DNA of 35,642 nucleotides from Betaproteobacteria bacterium (lineage in GTDB: Bacteria > Pseudomonadota > Gammaproteobacteria > Burkholderiales > Burkholderiaceae), in the NCBI GenBank assembly GCA_947378095.1, contig CANCIL010000010.1, positions 1 through 35,642 of the forward strand, written 5' to 3'. The first letter of the stretch is position 1. Every line of letters begins with the position of its first letter. A model generated the notes under the pieces. It saw nothing but the letters and a program-made list of their open reading frames with translations. It had not been told where the DNA came from and searched no databases. Positions 8,415 to 17,290 of this stretch are shown here, in pieces. Made by a program: the position numbers and the translations under genes.

Positions 8415-9533
8415 ATGATTATTGGCGTGCCACAAGAAGTAAAAAATAATGAGTTTCGAGTCGGCCTCACTCCAGGTAATGTGAGCGGGCTATCCAAGCA
8501 AGGTCACTCTATATTGGTGCAGCGAGGGGCAGGTGAGCAGATTGGCTTAAGTGATGAGTCATATCAAGCTGCTGGAGCAACTTTAATTAATAGTGCGGCG
8601 GAGGTGTTTCATAAGGCGGAGATGATTGTCAAAGTCAAAGAACCGCAGGCACAAGAATGTGCCATGCTTCATGAAGATCAAATCCTATTTACCTATTTGC
8701 ATTTGGCTCCAGATCCAAAGCAAACTAAGGCTTTAATGGATTCTGGCGCGACTTGTATTGCATACGAAACGGTAACGTCTATGCAAGGAGCCTTACCATT
8801 GCTGGCCCCAATGAGTGAGGTGGCCGGTCGAATGTCCATTCAGGCGGCTGCATCCCATCTTGAAAAGACCAATGGTGGTCTAGGAGTGCTGATGGCGGGC
8901 GTACCCGGTGTATCTCCCGCAAAGATTGTGATTTTGGGCGCCGGTGTAGTAGGGCGAAATGCCTTGCAAATGGCCGTGGGGATGGGTGCAGATATTTGTA
9001 TCTTTGATCGTGATATTGATCGCTTGCGTCAGATCGATTTGCTATATGGCAATCGAGTGAGAACTTTTTATTCTGATAGTTTGTTAATTGAGCAAGAAAT
9101 TGCTGAAGCGGATGTAGTGATCGGCGCAGTACTCTTGCCTGGTGCGGCAGCGCCTCAGTTGGTATCACGCGATATGGTCAAAAAAATGAAAGCAGGTGCA
9201 GTGGTAGTCGATGTTGCTATTGATCAAGGCGGCTGTTTTGAAACCTCCAAGCCGACTACGCATGCTGACCCCACATTCGTCTTGGATGGTGTAGTTCACT
9301 ATTGTGTTGCCAACATGCCCGGAGCTGTTGCCAGAACTTCAACCTTTGCCCTAACAAACGCTACCTATCCATTTGTTGAGGCCTTGGCCAATCGGGGTGC
9401 GATGAAAGCCTTAAGCATTGACCACCATTTACGCAATGGACTCAATGTACATAAAGGAGTACTAACTTCGCAGCCGGTAGCACAAGCTCAAAAGCTGGAC
9501 TTTATGTTGGCTGAGGAATTTTTTGCCACCTAA
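8415..9533 (+). CDS. ald: Alanine dehydrogenase
   Basis: Ald reversibly deaminates L-alanine to pyruvate and ammonium with NAD+. The 372 residues match the family length. MIIGVPQEVKNNEFRVGLTP opens the protein with Arg15, Lys75 lies in VKVKEP, catalytic His96 in TYLHLAPD, and the Rossmann motif GAGVVGRNA starts near residue 174. VDVAIDQGGCFETSKPTTH and VANMPGAVARTST are further hallmarks. A good AGGAG SD lies 6-7 nt before ATG. It follows the permease by 12 nt and is followed by a terminator, so the two form a compact alanine uptake and catabolism unit. Confidence 0.95.
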   Translation: MIIGVPQEVKNNEFRVGLTPGNVSGLSKQGHSILVQRGAGEQIGLSDESYQAAGATLINSAAEVFHKAEMIVKVKEPQAQECAMLHEDQILFTYLHLAPDPKQTKALMDSGATCIAYETVTSMQGALPLLAPMSEVAGRMSIQAAASHLEKTNGGLGVLMAGVPGVSPAKIVILGAGVVGRNALQMAVGMGADICIFDRDIDRLRQIDLLYGNRVRTFYSDSLLIEQEIAEADVVIGAVLLPGAAAPQLVSRDMVKKMKAGAVVVDVAIDQGGCFETSKPTTHADPTFVLDGVVHYCVANMPGAVARTSTFALTNATYPFVEALANRGAMKALSIDHHLRNGLNVHKGVLTSQPVAQAQKLDFMLAEEFFAT

Positions 9534-9562
9534 GTGGCGAGGAGAGGTTGAAGTGGCAAAGC

Positions 9563-9591
9563 AAGGCGGGCTTGATGCCCGTCTTTCTATT
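9563..9591 (+). terminator. Rho-independent terminator after ald
   Basis: AAGgCGGGC-TTGAT-GCCCGtCTT forms an 8-bp stem with one mismatch and a 5-nt loop, followed by a T-rich TCTTTCTATTT. It closes the permease-ald unit 29 nt after the stop codon. Confidence 0.75.
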
Positions 9592-9630
9592 TGGACTACC
9601 CCTATTCTTTATTGCAGATGTGGCTTAATA

Positions 9631-9655
9631 GAAGGGTGTATCTTTGCATCCCTTC
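9631..9655 (+). promoter_or_regulatory. Hairpin in the leader of the GDT1-family gene
   Basis: GAAGGGTG and CATCCCTTC pair with a single bulged T around an 8-nt loop, 28 nt before the start codon of the exporter gene. It has no T-run, so it is more likely a leader structure than a terminator. I could not match it to the yybP-ykoY manganese riboswitch. Confidence 0.3.
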
Positions 9656-9683
9656 GATTAACTGCCTCTTCATCACTGACTAA

Positions 9684-10259
9684 ATGGATTATTCCGCATT
9701 ATTGCTTTCTACGGGCGTTGTTGCTTTGGCGGAAATGGGAGATAAGACCCAGCTGCTCTCTCTTATGTTGGCAGCGCGCTATCCCAAACAAGCTTTGGCC
9801 ATTATTGCAGGCATTTTTATTGCCACGATTGCCAATCATGCTTGCGCCGCTTTGCTTGGACATTGGTTAACTACCTTGCTTTCTCCAGATGTCATGCGTT
9901 GGATCTTGGGCTTAAGCTTTTTAGGAATTGGCCTATGGCTACTCGTTCCGGACCACATAGATGATGCTGCTGGCTCTAAAGTGGCAGATAAAGCATTACA
10001 AGTCTTCTTGTTAACTGTGGGCTTATTCTTTTTGGCCGAGATGGGGGATAAGACTCAAATCGCCACCATTGCTCTGGGGGCTCGATATACAGATGTGTTT
10101 TCGGTAACGGTAGGCACCACATTAGGGATGATGTTGGCAAATGCCCCTGCGGTTTGGGTAGGCCAGAAATTTACAAAGCGGATGCCAATTAAGTGGGTGC
10201 ATGCTGTTGCTGCAGTTACCTTCATTGCCATTGGTATTGCAACTTTGGTCTGGGCCTAA
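9684..10259 (+). CDS. GDT1/TMEM165 (UPF0016) family cation exporter
   Basis: A 191-residue inner-membrane protein made of two homologous halves, each with three hydrophobic segments and the diagnostic EMGDKTQ motif (about residues 17-23 and 119-125). The acidic residues of these motifs form the ion path in the family. Characterised members move Mn2+ or Ca2+ against protons, and in bacteria (MneA) they export manganese. Here manganese export is the best guess. A terminator separates it from ald, so it probably has its own promoter between 9592 and 9683. No strong SD is seen. A shorter overlapping ORF (9523-9870) is a shadow. Confidence 0.88.
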   Translation: MDYSALLLSTGVVALAEMGDKTQLLSLMLAARYPKQALAIIAGIFIATIANHACAALLGHWLTTLLSPDVMRWILGLSFLGIGLWLLVPDHIDDAAGSKVADKALQVFLLTVGLFFLAEMGDKTQIATIALGARYTDVFSVTVGTTLGMMLANAPAVWVGQKFTKRMPIKWVHAVAAVTFIAIGIATLVWA

Positions 10260-10299
10260 TGAGCCTTGCGAATACAACAGTAAGACTTAAAATAAAACC

Positions 10300-12912
10300 A
10301 TGAAAACTGATCTACCCCTGAGCTTTCGTCGGCTTGAGTACCTACCTCCTGTTTATACCTTTGAGCAAGTCGAGCTTGACATTGCACTGGATCCTGCGCG
10401 CACGATTGTGAAAAGTCGGCTTGAACTAGTGCCAGGAAAAGGTTTTGAACCTGGCGCACCCTTAGTGCTATTAGGTCAAGAACTAGAGTTTGTCAGTCTT
10501 CGTATTAATGGCGAGGCTCATCGCCATTTTGAGCTCACTCCGGAAACCTTAACAATTCATAGTCTGCCTAATCAAGGTAAAGATAAATGTATTGTAGAAA
10601 TTATTTCGATCTGCGTTCCAGAAAAAAATACCTCGCTGATGGGTTTGTATGTTTCAAATGGAAACTTTTTTACCCAGTGTGAAGCGGAAGGCTTTAGAAA
10701 GATTACCTATTTTCTAGACCGCCCCGATGTGATGGCCCGCTATCGCGTGACCCTTAGAGCGCGTGAAGTCGAGTGCCCGGTTTTATTGTCGAATGGCAAT
10801 TTACTCAATACTGAAAAGTTACCTAATGGTTGGCATAGTGCGACTTGGGAGGATCCATTCCCGAAACCATCCTATTTGTTTGCCTTGGTTGCAGGAAAAT
10901 TGGAATGCATTGAAGAAACGATCACTACTACTAGCGGCGCTAAAAAATTATTACAGATTTGGGTTGAGCCACATGATCTTCAGAAGACCCGACATGCGAT
11001 GGATTCTTTAATTGCGTCCATTCATTGGGATGAGAAACGATTTGGCTTGGAGTTAGATCTTGAGCGCTTCATGATTGTTGCGGTTAGTGACTTCAATATG
11101 GGCGCGATGGAAAACAAGGGTTTGAATATTTTCAATACTAAGTTCGTCTTAGCTCAGCCAGAAACTGCAACCGATGCAGACTTTGCCAATATTGAGAGTG
11201 TTGTAGCGCATGAGTATTTTCATAATTGGACTGGCAATCGTGTGACGTGTCAGGATTGGTTTCAGTTGTCCTTAAAAGAAGGTCTGACAGTCTTTAGGGA
11301 TCAGGAGTTTTCAGCTGACCAAATGGGTAGTGAGTCTGGAAGGGCAGTCAAGCGCATTGAAGACGTTAGATTATTGCGTCAACTGCAATTTCCTGAGGAT
11401 GCAGGTCCAATGGCCCATCCGATCCGCCCAAATGAGTATCAGGAAATTAATAATTTCTATACCGTGACGGTTTACGAAAAAGGTTCGGAAGTGGTGCGGA
11501 TGTATCAAACTCTATTAGGTAGAGATGGTTTTCGCAAAGGAATGGATCTTTACTTTAAACGCCATGATGGACAAGCAGTCACCTGCGATGATTTTTTAGC
11601 TGCTATGGCTGATGCCAATGGTCGTGATCTGACTCAGTTTCAAAATTGGTATAGCCAAGCAGGTACACCCAGAGTCAAGGTTGAAGAGCGATATGACGCA
11701 GATCAACAGCAATTTCATCTGACTTTGACGCAGAGCTGTGCACCAAGCCCAGGCCAAGCAGATAAAAAACCTTTCCATATTCCTTTGAGAATGCGTTTGA
11801 TTACGTCTGAAAACAAGTGCGAGGAGATACTACTTGAGCTAACACAGCCAAAACAATCATGGACCTTTGAGCATGTTACGGAGCGTCCTGTACTCTCGAT
11901 TAATCGCGATTTCTCTGCCCCTGTTCATTTAGATTTTGAGCAGAGCGAGACGGATCTATTAGCCCTATTTACTGGCGATGATGATCCTTTTAATCGCTGG
12001 GAGGCCGGCCAAAAATTGGCGATGCAAATGATTTTGAATCATCGCTTGCCAGACGCTAAGTTAATAGAGGCCTATCGAAGCCTGTTGCTGGATTCCAATT
12101 TGGATCCAGCATTCAAGGAGCTTGCATTAACGCTGCCTGCCGAATCTTATCTTTACGAGCAATGCGCTAGCGTGGATCCGCAGCAGATTTTTACTGCGCG
12201 GCGCGCTTTCAGAAGAGAAATTGCCAAGCAATTACAGCTCGAGTGGGCGGCCTTGTATCAGCAGATGCAGACACCGGGACCATTTAAGCCAGATGCGATC
12301 AGCGCAGGAAAGCGCGCGCTTAAAAATTTGGCTTTGAGCATGTTATTGGAAGCAGATACGGCTACCTGGACTCCGATGGCAGTCAATCAGTATCGAACAG
12401 CTAACAATATGACGGATCGCTATGCTGCATTGGCTGCATTAGTGATGCATGGAGCAAAAGCAGTCAATGAATGCTTAACTGACTTTTTCAGTCGTTTTGC
12501 TAATGATGCTTTGGTGATTGATAAGTGGTTTGCTTTGCAATCAGCTCGCCCTCCAGTTGATGGTCTAGAAACTACCTTGAGCGATGTAAAGCGTTTGCGA
12601 GAGCATCCTGCTTTCAAACTCAATAACCCCAATCGAGTTCGTAGCGTCATTCATACTTTTTGCTCTAATAATCCAGCTAGCTTTCATCAGAAAGACGGTA
12701 GTGGATATGCATTCTGGGCAGATAGTGTGCTGGCATTAGATCCGGTAAATCCTCAAGTTGCAGCACGTTTGGCTAGGGCATTAGATCGTTGGCGTTTATT
12801 TTCCCAGCCTTACCAAAACCTCATGAAAGCGGCTTTGGAGAGGGTAGCAGCATCTCAGACTCTATCTCCGGATGTCCGTGAGGTGGTTGGTAAAGCGCTT
12901 GAAAGTCAGTGA
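10300..12912 (+). CDS. pepN: Aminopeptidase N
   Basis: PepN is a cytosolic M1 zinc aminopeptidase that removes N-terminal residues from peptides at the end of protein degradation. The substrate-anchoring GAMEN motif is at residues 268-272, the zinc motif HEYFHNWTGNRVT at 304-316, and the third zinc ligand Glu327 in LKEGLTVF, so the active site is intact. YTVTVYEKGSEVVRMY carries the catalytic Tyr region. At 870 residues it matches the alpha/beta/gamma proteobacterial PepN. The C-terminal half is the expected helical domain. It starts with ATG 40 nt after the exporter gene. Its last 7 nt overlap the end of the convergent vapC. Confidence 0.96.
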   Translation: MKTDLPLSFRRLEYLPPVYTFEQVELDIALDPARTIVKSRLELVPGKGFEPGAPLVLLGQELEFVSLRINGEAHRHFELTPETLTIHSLPNQGKDKCIVEIISICVPEKNTSLMGLYVSNGNFFTQCEAEGFRKITYFLDRPDVMARYRVTLRAREVECPVLLSNGNLLNTEKLPNGWHSATWEDPFPKPSYLFALVAGKLECIEETITTTSGAKKLLQIWVEPHDLQKTRHAMDSLIASIHWDEKRFGLELDLERFMIVAVSDFNMGAMENKGLNIFNTKFVLAQPETATDADFANIESVVAHEYFHNWTGNRVTCQDWFQLSLKEGLTVFRDQEFSADQMGSESGRAVKRIEDVRLLRQLQFPEDAGPMAHPIRPNEYQEINNFYTVTVYEKGSEVVRMYQTLLGRDGFRKGMDLYFKRHDGQAVTCDDFLAAMADANGRDLTQFQNWYSQAGTPRVKVEERYDADQQQFHLTLTQSCAPSPGQADKKPFHIPLRMRLITSENKCEEILLELTQPKQSWTFEHVTERPVLSINRDFSAPVHLDFEQSETDLLALFTGDDDPFNRWEAGQKLAMQMILNHRLPDAKLIEAYRSLLLDSNLDPAFKELALTLPAESYLYEQCASVDPQQIFTARRAFRREIAKQLQLEWAALYQQMQTPGPFKPDAISAGKRALKNLALSMLLEADTATWTPMAVNQYRTANNMTDRYAALAALVMHGAKAVNECLTDFFSRFANDALVIDKWFALQSARPPVDGLETTLSDVKRLREHPAFKLNNPNRVRSVIHTFCSNNPASFHQKDGSGYAFWADSVLALDPVNPQVAARLARALDRWRLFSQPYQNLMKAALERVAASQTLSPDVREVVGKALESQ

Positions 12913-13289
12913 AGCTGAGGATTAAAAGATATTCCCAGTGGAAGTGCGAGGCTGTCTAATTGTTTGTCTATAGTCCACAGCAATGTGTTTTCTGAGATCA
13001 AGCTGGATGCTAGCAAAGAAATATCAACAGCCTCACAGCCTGAATCAAACAACTTATTTTTTTCGATAAATTCTAAGATTTCAGTTTGTGTAGCTACTTT
13101 AGCTTGCTGCAGACCTTTCAAATAGAAGAGTGTCTTCGCTCTAGGCGAGGGCGGACTTCCACATGCTATTTCAAGTATGACTAAAGGATGGCAAAGAATT
13201 TGATCGTTGAGCAGTAGTGCTTCAAGAACTGGATTGGCTTTTCTAAAATGCGCCACCCATACTGAGGTATCCGCTAGTACCATCGTCAT
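12906..13289 (-). CDS. vapC: PIN-domain ribonuclease toxin, VapC family
   Basis: A 127-residue PIN-domain protein, the likely toxin of a type II toxin-antitoxin pair; VapC toxins cut tRNA or rRNA. The acidic metal-binding set is in place: Asp7 in LADTSVWVAHF, Glu in LVILEIACG, Asp in EAVDISLLASSL and Asp in LLWTIDKQL. It starts 2 nt after the antitoxin stop (ATG 13289, with ATG 13283 an alternative), consistent with translational coupling. Its tail overlaps pepN by 7 nt tail to tail. All catalytic acids are present, so it looks active. Confidence 0.9.
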   Translation of the reverse strand: MTMVLADTSVWVAHFRKANPVLEALLLNDQILCHPLVILEIACGSPPSPRAKTLFYLKGLQQAKVATQTEILEFIEKNKLFDSGCEAVDISLLASSLISENTLLWTIDKQLDSLALPLGISFNPQLH

Positions 13290-13291
13290 TA

Positions 13292-13495
13292 TTAAAGTCC
13301 GTTTTGTGATTTGCGTCTCGGAATACTTTTCATTTGGGGCGCCTTCCCGCCAAGAGCTACCAAACGTTTGCCTATCTGAATTCTGACAAAGACGTTCATT
13401 GCTTCGCGAAATAAATCGGCTTTATCCATTCCTGGGTCTGCAAGCTCTAAGCCACGTTGATATAGCTCATCATCAATGGTCACGGTCGTTCTCAT
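13292..13495 (-). CDS. vapB: Ribbon-helix-helix antitoxin, VapB family
   Basis: A 67-residue protein beginning MRTTVTIDDELYQRGLELA, the classic beta strand plus helix of a ribbon-helix-helix DNA-binding domain. It is followed by a basic tail (IPRRKSQN) that would wrap the toxin. It is expected to neutralise the adjacent PIN toxin and repress its own operon. AAAGGTG lies about 6 nt before the ATG. A 30-bp palindrome just upstream is a likely operator. Confidence 0.9.
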   Translation of the reverse strand: MRTTVTIDDELYQRGLELADPGMDKADLFREAMNVFVRIQIGKRLVALGGKAPQMKSIPRRKSQNGL

Positions 13496-13511
13496 CTTTC
13501 ACCTTTCTCAT

Positions 13512-13541
13512 TAAAATTGATGCATTAATGCACCAATTTTA
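13512..13541 (-). promoter_or_regulatory. Palindromic operator of vapBC
   Basis: A 30-bp inverted repeat with a single mismatched pair: arms TAAAATTG/CAATTTTA enclose the perfect 12-bp palindrome TGCATTAATGCA. It ends 16 bp upstream of the vapB start, where autorepression by VapB or VapBC normally acts. Confidence 0.7.
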
Positions 13542-13649
13542 GCATCAAATTACCTAAAAGCGCTCTAAATGAAGATTCGTTGAGCTTGGACTAGAACAGG
13601 GCAAAATAGAGCCTATCAACTAATTTGGAATCCAAACGGAGAAATTCCC

Positions 13650-14648
13650 TTGTCCACCAGCAATAACACCAATTTCAAGCAATATTTAGCAACAGCAAAG
13701 CCTCTTGGCGCCCCAATTTCTGCCGGTCTTCAAGAGTTATTGATTGCTGTGGTCAACACTTGCTCCACTTTGAGTCATGAGGTTGCTCAAGGAGCTTTGA
13801 TCGGTTTGCTAGGATCTGCTGGCACTGGGAACGTGCAAGGAGAGGTTCAGCAAAAGCTCGACATCATCGCCAATGATTTATTGATTGAGGGCGTACAAAC
13901 TTGTAAATCTCTTGCTGGATTAGCCTCTGAAGAAATGGAACTGCCAGTACCAGTTCAAGGAACTGGTGATTACCTACTCTTATTTGATCCGCTCGATGGC
14001 TCTTCTAACATTGATGTGAACGTATCGATCGGTACAATTTTCTCAGTGCTAAAGAAGCAAGATCCAAGTGCACCTTTAGAGACAAATGATTTCTTATTGT
14101 CAGGACGTCATCAAGTTGCTGCTGGTTACGTGGTCTACGGCCCACAAACCACGATGGCCTTAACTTTGGGCGATGGCGTAGTGATGTTTACCTTAAATAA
14201 AGTCACCGGAGAATTTTTGCTGATCAAGGATGTGGTCACCATTGCGCATTCCACTAAAGAATTTTCTATCAATATGTCTAATATGCGTCATTGGGCAGAT
14301 CCTGTACGCCGTTATGTAGAGGAATGCTTGGCTGGCACTAGTGGTGCTCGGGATAAAGATTTCAATATGCGTTGGATTGCCTCGATGGTGGCTGATGTAC
14401 ATCGCGTTCTTTCTCGTGGCGGCGTCTTCATGTATCCATGGGATCAACGTGAGCCACACAAGCCTGGAAAGTTGCGCTTAATGTATGAGGCCAATCCGAT
14501 GAGTTTCTTGGTAGAGCAGGCAGGTGGTGCATCGACGAATGGCACCCAGCAAATCATGGATTTGCAGCCTACCGACCTTCATGAGCGTGTATCAGTCATG
14601 TTAGGCTCTAAAGAAGAAATTGATCGCTTGCAGCATTACCACTCGTAA
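13650..14648 (+). CDS. fbp: Fructose-1,6-bisphosphatase class I
   Basis: Class I FBPase removes the 1-phosphate of fructose 1,6-bisphosphate in gluconeogenesis (and pentose cycles), using Mg2+. The metal and substrate block [19 protein letters not shown] is intact, as are [11 protein letters not shown], the [14 protein letters not shown] helix with GGVFMYPWD, and the C-terminal [14 protein letters not shown]. Length of 332 is normal for proteobacteria. The start is a TTG at 13650, supported by CGGAGA 7 nt upstream; no ATG fits. It is a single-gene unit between the vapBC operator and a strong two-way terminator. Confidence 0.95.
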   Translation: MSTSNNTNFKQYLATAKPLGAPISAGLQELLIAVVNTCSTLSHEVAQGALIGLLGSAGTGNVQGEVQQKLDIIANDLLIEGVQTCKSLAGLASEEMELPVPVQGTGDYLLLFDPLDGSSNIDVNVSIGTIFSVLKKQDPSAPLETNDFLLSGRHQVAAGYVVYGPQTTMALTLGDGVVMFTLNKVTGEFLLIKDVVTIAHSTKEFSINMSNMRHWADPVRRYVEECLAGTSGARDKDFNMRWIASMVADVHRVLSRGGVFMYPWDQREPHKPGKLRLMYEANPMSFLVEQAGGASTNGTQQIMDLQPTDLHERVSVMLGSKEEIDRLQHYHS

Positions 14649-14664
14649 TGCTTAGTTGCGATAG

Positions 14665-14707
14665 CTCAATAAAAAACCCAATCGCTTGATTGGGTTTTTT
14701 ATTTGAG
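14665..14707. terminator. Two-way terminator between fbp and cphA
   Basis: AAAAAACCCAATC-GCTT-GATTGGGTTTTTT forms a perfect 13-bp stem, extended outward by CTCAAT/ATTtGAG with one bulge. With A-run and T-run on opposite sides it can stop transcription from both the plus-strand fbp and the minus-strand cphA. Confidence 0.92.
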
Positions 14708-14719
14708 AGAGTAGTGTTA

Positions 14720-17290
14720 CTAAGGTCGAACTTGTTGTTTGAGGTAAGCAAGCGATTCTTCGACCTGATCAATCAGAATGAGGCAGATATCTCCAGCAGA
14801 TAATTCATTTAATGCGGTATCAATAGCCACAAATTCCCCATGAATTTCTTTAATATTCTTAGCCTTCGTAGCACCTACAAGACCTTCTTGCAAAAGCTTC
14901 AACACTTCGCCATCTTCGCGACCACGTTGGCAGGCATCTTGATACAGGATGATATTGTCAAATGAGTTACCCAAAATGCGGGTGAGATCACGAATATCTT
15001 GATCACGTCGGTCACCTGCACCACTAACTACTACATGACTCTTCTTGGGTTTCATACCTTCAATAGCGCTTGTTAAAGCGCGCATGGCATCTGGGTTATG
15101 CCCATAATCTGCAATCACCGTAGCACCTTTGTGCTGGAACTGATTAAAGCGCCCCGGTACAGAGTTGGCAGTACTTTCAAAGCTATGCAGGCCTCTAGCA
15201 ATCTTTTCAGCATCTAGACCTAAGGCCCATGCTGCTCCAATTGCTGCCATGGCATTTTCAATTTGAAAACCTAATACCCCATTTTGAGTTAAAGGAATTT
15301 CACTCACTGGGAAGCGGTACATCACCCGAGAGCCTTTCGACGCAACGATATATGTTCCATCGCAGTAGATTACTTTTTTATTCTTAGCGCGATGAGCTGC
15401 AATAACAGGGTGATGCTGATTCTGAGCAAAGAAGATCACGCGGCCAGAGCATTTATCTCCCATTTTTGCCACCATCGGATCTGCGGCATTGAGAACAGCA
15501 GCACCAGTGGGCGCTACATTTTGAACGATCACACGTTTGAGAATCGCCAAGTCTTCAACGCTAGTAATGTAGTTCAGGCCTAAGTGATCGCCTTCGCCAA
15601 TATTGGTGACAACAGCTACTTCACAGCGATCAAAACCTAGACCTTCGCGTAACATGCCGCCACGAGCAGTTTCTAGAACGGCTGCATCGACATCGGGGTG
15701 CATCAATACATTGCGGGCACTCTTGGGGCCACTGCAATCCCCAGTGTCAATCAGGCGATGATTAATGTAGACGCCATCAGTGCCAGTCATACCTACGCGT
15801 AGTCCAGTCTCGCTCAGTAAATGCGAGATCAAGCGGACAGTAGTGGTTTTACCGTTGGTGCCTGTCACTGCTACCACAGGGATACGTCCATCCTCTCCGG
15901 GAGGGAACATCATATTGATAATGTCTTCCCCAACTGGGCGACTTTTGCCGTATGAAGGCTTTAAATGCATCCGTAGACCAGGAGCAGCATTGACTTCCAC
16001 AATGCCTCCACCTTGCTGCTCTAGTGGTTTATAAATTGCTTCACACAGAATATCGACGCCTGCTATATCCAAGCCAATCATTTGTGCGGCAGCAACGGCG
16101 CTTGCAGCCACATCAGGATGAACATCATCCGTCACGTCGGTGGCGGTGCCCCCAGTGCTCAGATTGGCGTTATTGCGTAAAAGTACGCGTTCACCTGTTT
16201 TGGGAACGTAACGTGGGCTCAGCCCTGAGCTTGCTAAGTGAGCTAAAGCAACATCATCAAATTGAATTTTGGTAAGCGCTGTAGCGTGGCCATCTCCGCG
16301 CAATGGATTTTTGTTTTCTATTTCAACGAGCTCGGCAACGGTATGAGTACCATCACCAACAACTTGCGCTGGTTCACGACGTGCAGCAGCAGATAGGCGA
16401 TTGCCAACAACCAATAAGCGATAGTCAGCACCAGGGAGGTAACGCTCCACAATTGTTTCTCGGCCAAAGGCCTGCGTTACAACAAAACCAGCACGTACTT
16501 TTTCTTCGGACTGGATATTTGCTACCACCCCTTTGCCTTGATTGCCATCTTTAGGCTTAAGCACAATCGGGCCACCAATTCTTTGTGCAGCACGCCATGC
16601 ATCATCCGCATTGGTGACTACTTCACCGATCGGAACAGATACACCAGCGGCAGCAAGTAAATTTTTGGTGAGTTCTTTATCCTGAGCAATGGCCTCAGCA
16701 ATCGCACTGGTATCACTCGTCTCAGCAGCCTGGATACGCTTTTGTTTGCTACCCCAGCCAAATTGCACCATGCTGCCTTCGGTCATGCGACGGTAGGGAA
16801 TATTGCGTTGAACTGCCGCATCCACAATCGATCCCGTGCTAGGGCCAAGTCGGACATCTTCATACAAGGCCTCTAATTCAGAGAGGGCGGCAGCTAAATC
16901 AAATGGAGCATCATTTAGTGTTGCTTGAATCAATGCAAAAGCAAAGTCAAATGCCATGCGGCCAACAACTTCTTCGATGTACTCCACCACCACTTGATGA
17001 ACGCCAACATCTACAGTTTGCAAAGTACGACTAAATGTCACAGGACAACCAGCTTGTGCCTGTAATCCAAGTGCGGCATGTTCCAGAGCATGTGCAAGTG
17101 ATAACACTTCGTTGTGACCGCCACGACGCATACTGCCTAATTGAGGAAAGCGTTCGCGAATCTTATTTTCAAATTCAGGAATAGAGTCGATTGAGCGCTC
17201 TGATTCATCGCAGAACACAATCGCCTCTAAAGCGGTATGGCGGCTCCAAAGATTAGGGCCGCGCAGCATACGAATACGGGTGATTTCCAA
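14720..17290 (-). CDS. cphA: Cyanophycin synthetase
   Basis: CphA builds cyanophycin, a poly-Asp backbone with Arg side chains that stores nitrogen and carbon, using ATP and no ribosome. The 856 residues show the full three-part layout. The N-terminal domain opens with LRGPNLWS. The ATP-grasp domain has KPKDGNQGKG at 245-254 and VEVNAAPGLRMHLKPS near 431-446. The Mur-ligase-like domain has P-loop GTNGKTTT at 477-484, GDHLGLNY, and the C-terminal lobe block DYGHNPDAMRAL. The start is TTG at 17290, directly after the cphA' TAA, with CAGGGG 6 nt upstream, so the two are translationally coupled. No cyanophycinase (cphB) is in the window. Confidence 0.95.
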   Translation of the reverse strand: MEITRIRMLRGPNLWSRHTALEAIVFCDESERSIDSIPEFENKIRERFPQLGSMRRGGHNEVLSLAHALEHAALGLQAQAGCPVTFSRTLQTVDVGVHQVVVEYIEEVVGRMAFDFAFALIQATLNDAPFDLAAALSELEALYEDVRLGPSTGSIVDAAVQRNIPYRRMTEGSMVQFGWGSKQKRIQAAETSDTSAIAEAIAQDKELTKNLLAAAGVSVPIGEVVTNADDAWRAAQRIGGPIVLKPKDGNQGKGVVANIQSEEKVRAGFVVTQAFGRETIVERYLPGADYRLLVVGNRLSAAARREPAQVVGDGTHTVAELVEIENKNPLRGDGHATALTKIQFDDVALAHLASSGLSPRYVPKTGERVLLRNNANLSTGGTATDVTDDVHPDVAASAVAAAQMIGLDIAGVDILCEAIYKPLEQQGGGIVEVNAAPGLRMHLKPSYGKSRPVGEDIINMMFPPGEDGRIPVVAVTGTNGKTTTVRLISHLLSETGLRVGMTGTDGVYINHRLIDTGDCSGPKSARNVLMHPDVDAAVLETARGGMLREGLGFDRCEVAVVTNIGEGDHLGLNYITSVEDLAILKRVIVQNVAPTGAAVLNAADPMVAKMGDKCSGRVIFFAQNQHHPVIAAHRAKNKKVIYCDGTYIVASKGSRVMYRFPVSEIPLTQNGVLGFQIENAMAAIGAAWALGLDAEKIARGLHSFESTANSVPGRFNQFQHKGATVIADYGHNPDAMRALTSAIEGMKPKKSHVVVSGAGDRRDQDIRDLTRILGNSFDNIILYQDACQRGREDGEVLKLLQEGLVGATKAKNIKEIHGEFVAIDTALNELSAGDICLILIDQVEESLAYLKQQVRP

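Noticed and set aside
9534-9683. yybP-ykoY manganese riboswitch before the GDT1 gene
   Set aside because: Expected because of the likely substrate, but I could not find the conserved core elements; only a terminator for ald and a simple hairpin are visible.
10266-10293. TTGCGA/TAAAAT promoter for pepN
   Set aside because: The boxes have a usable 16-bp spacing but would start transcription almost at the ATG; too weak to list.
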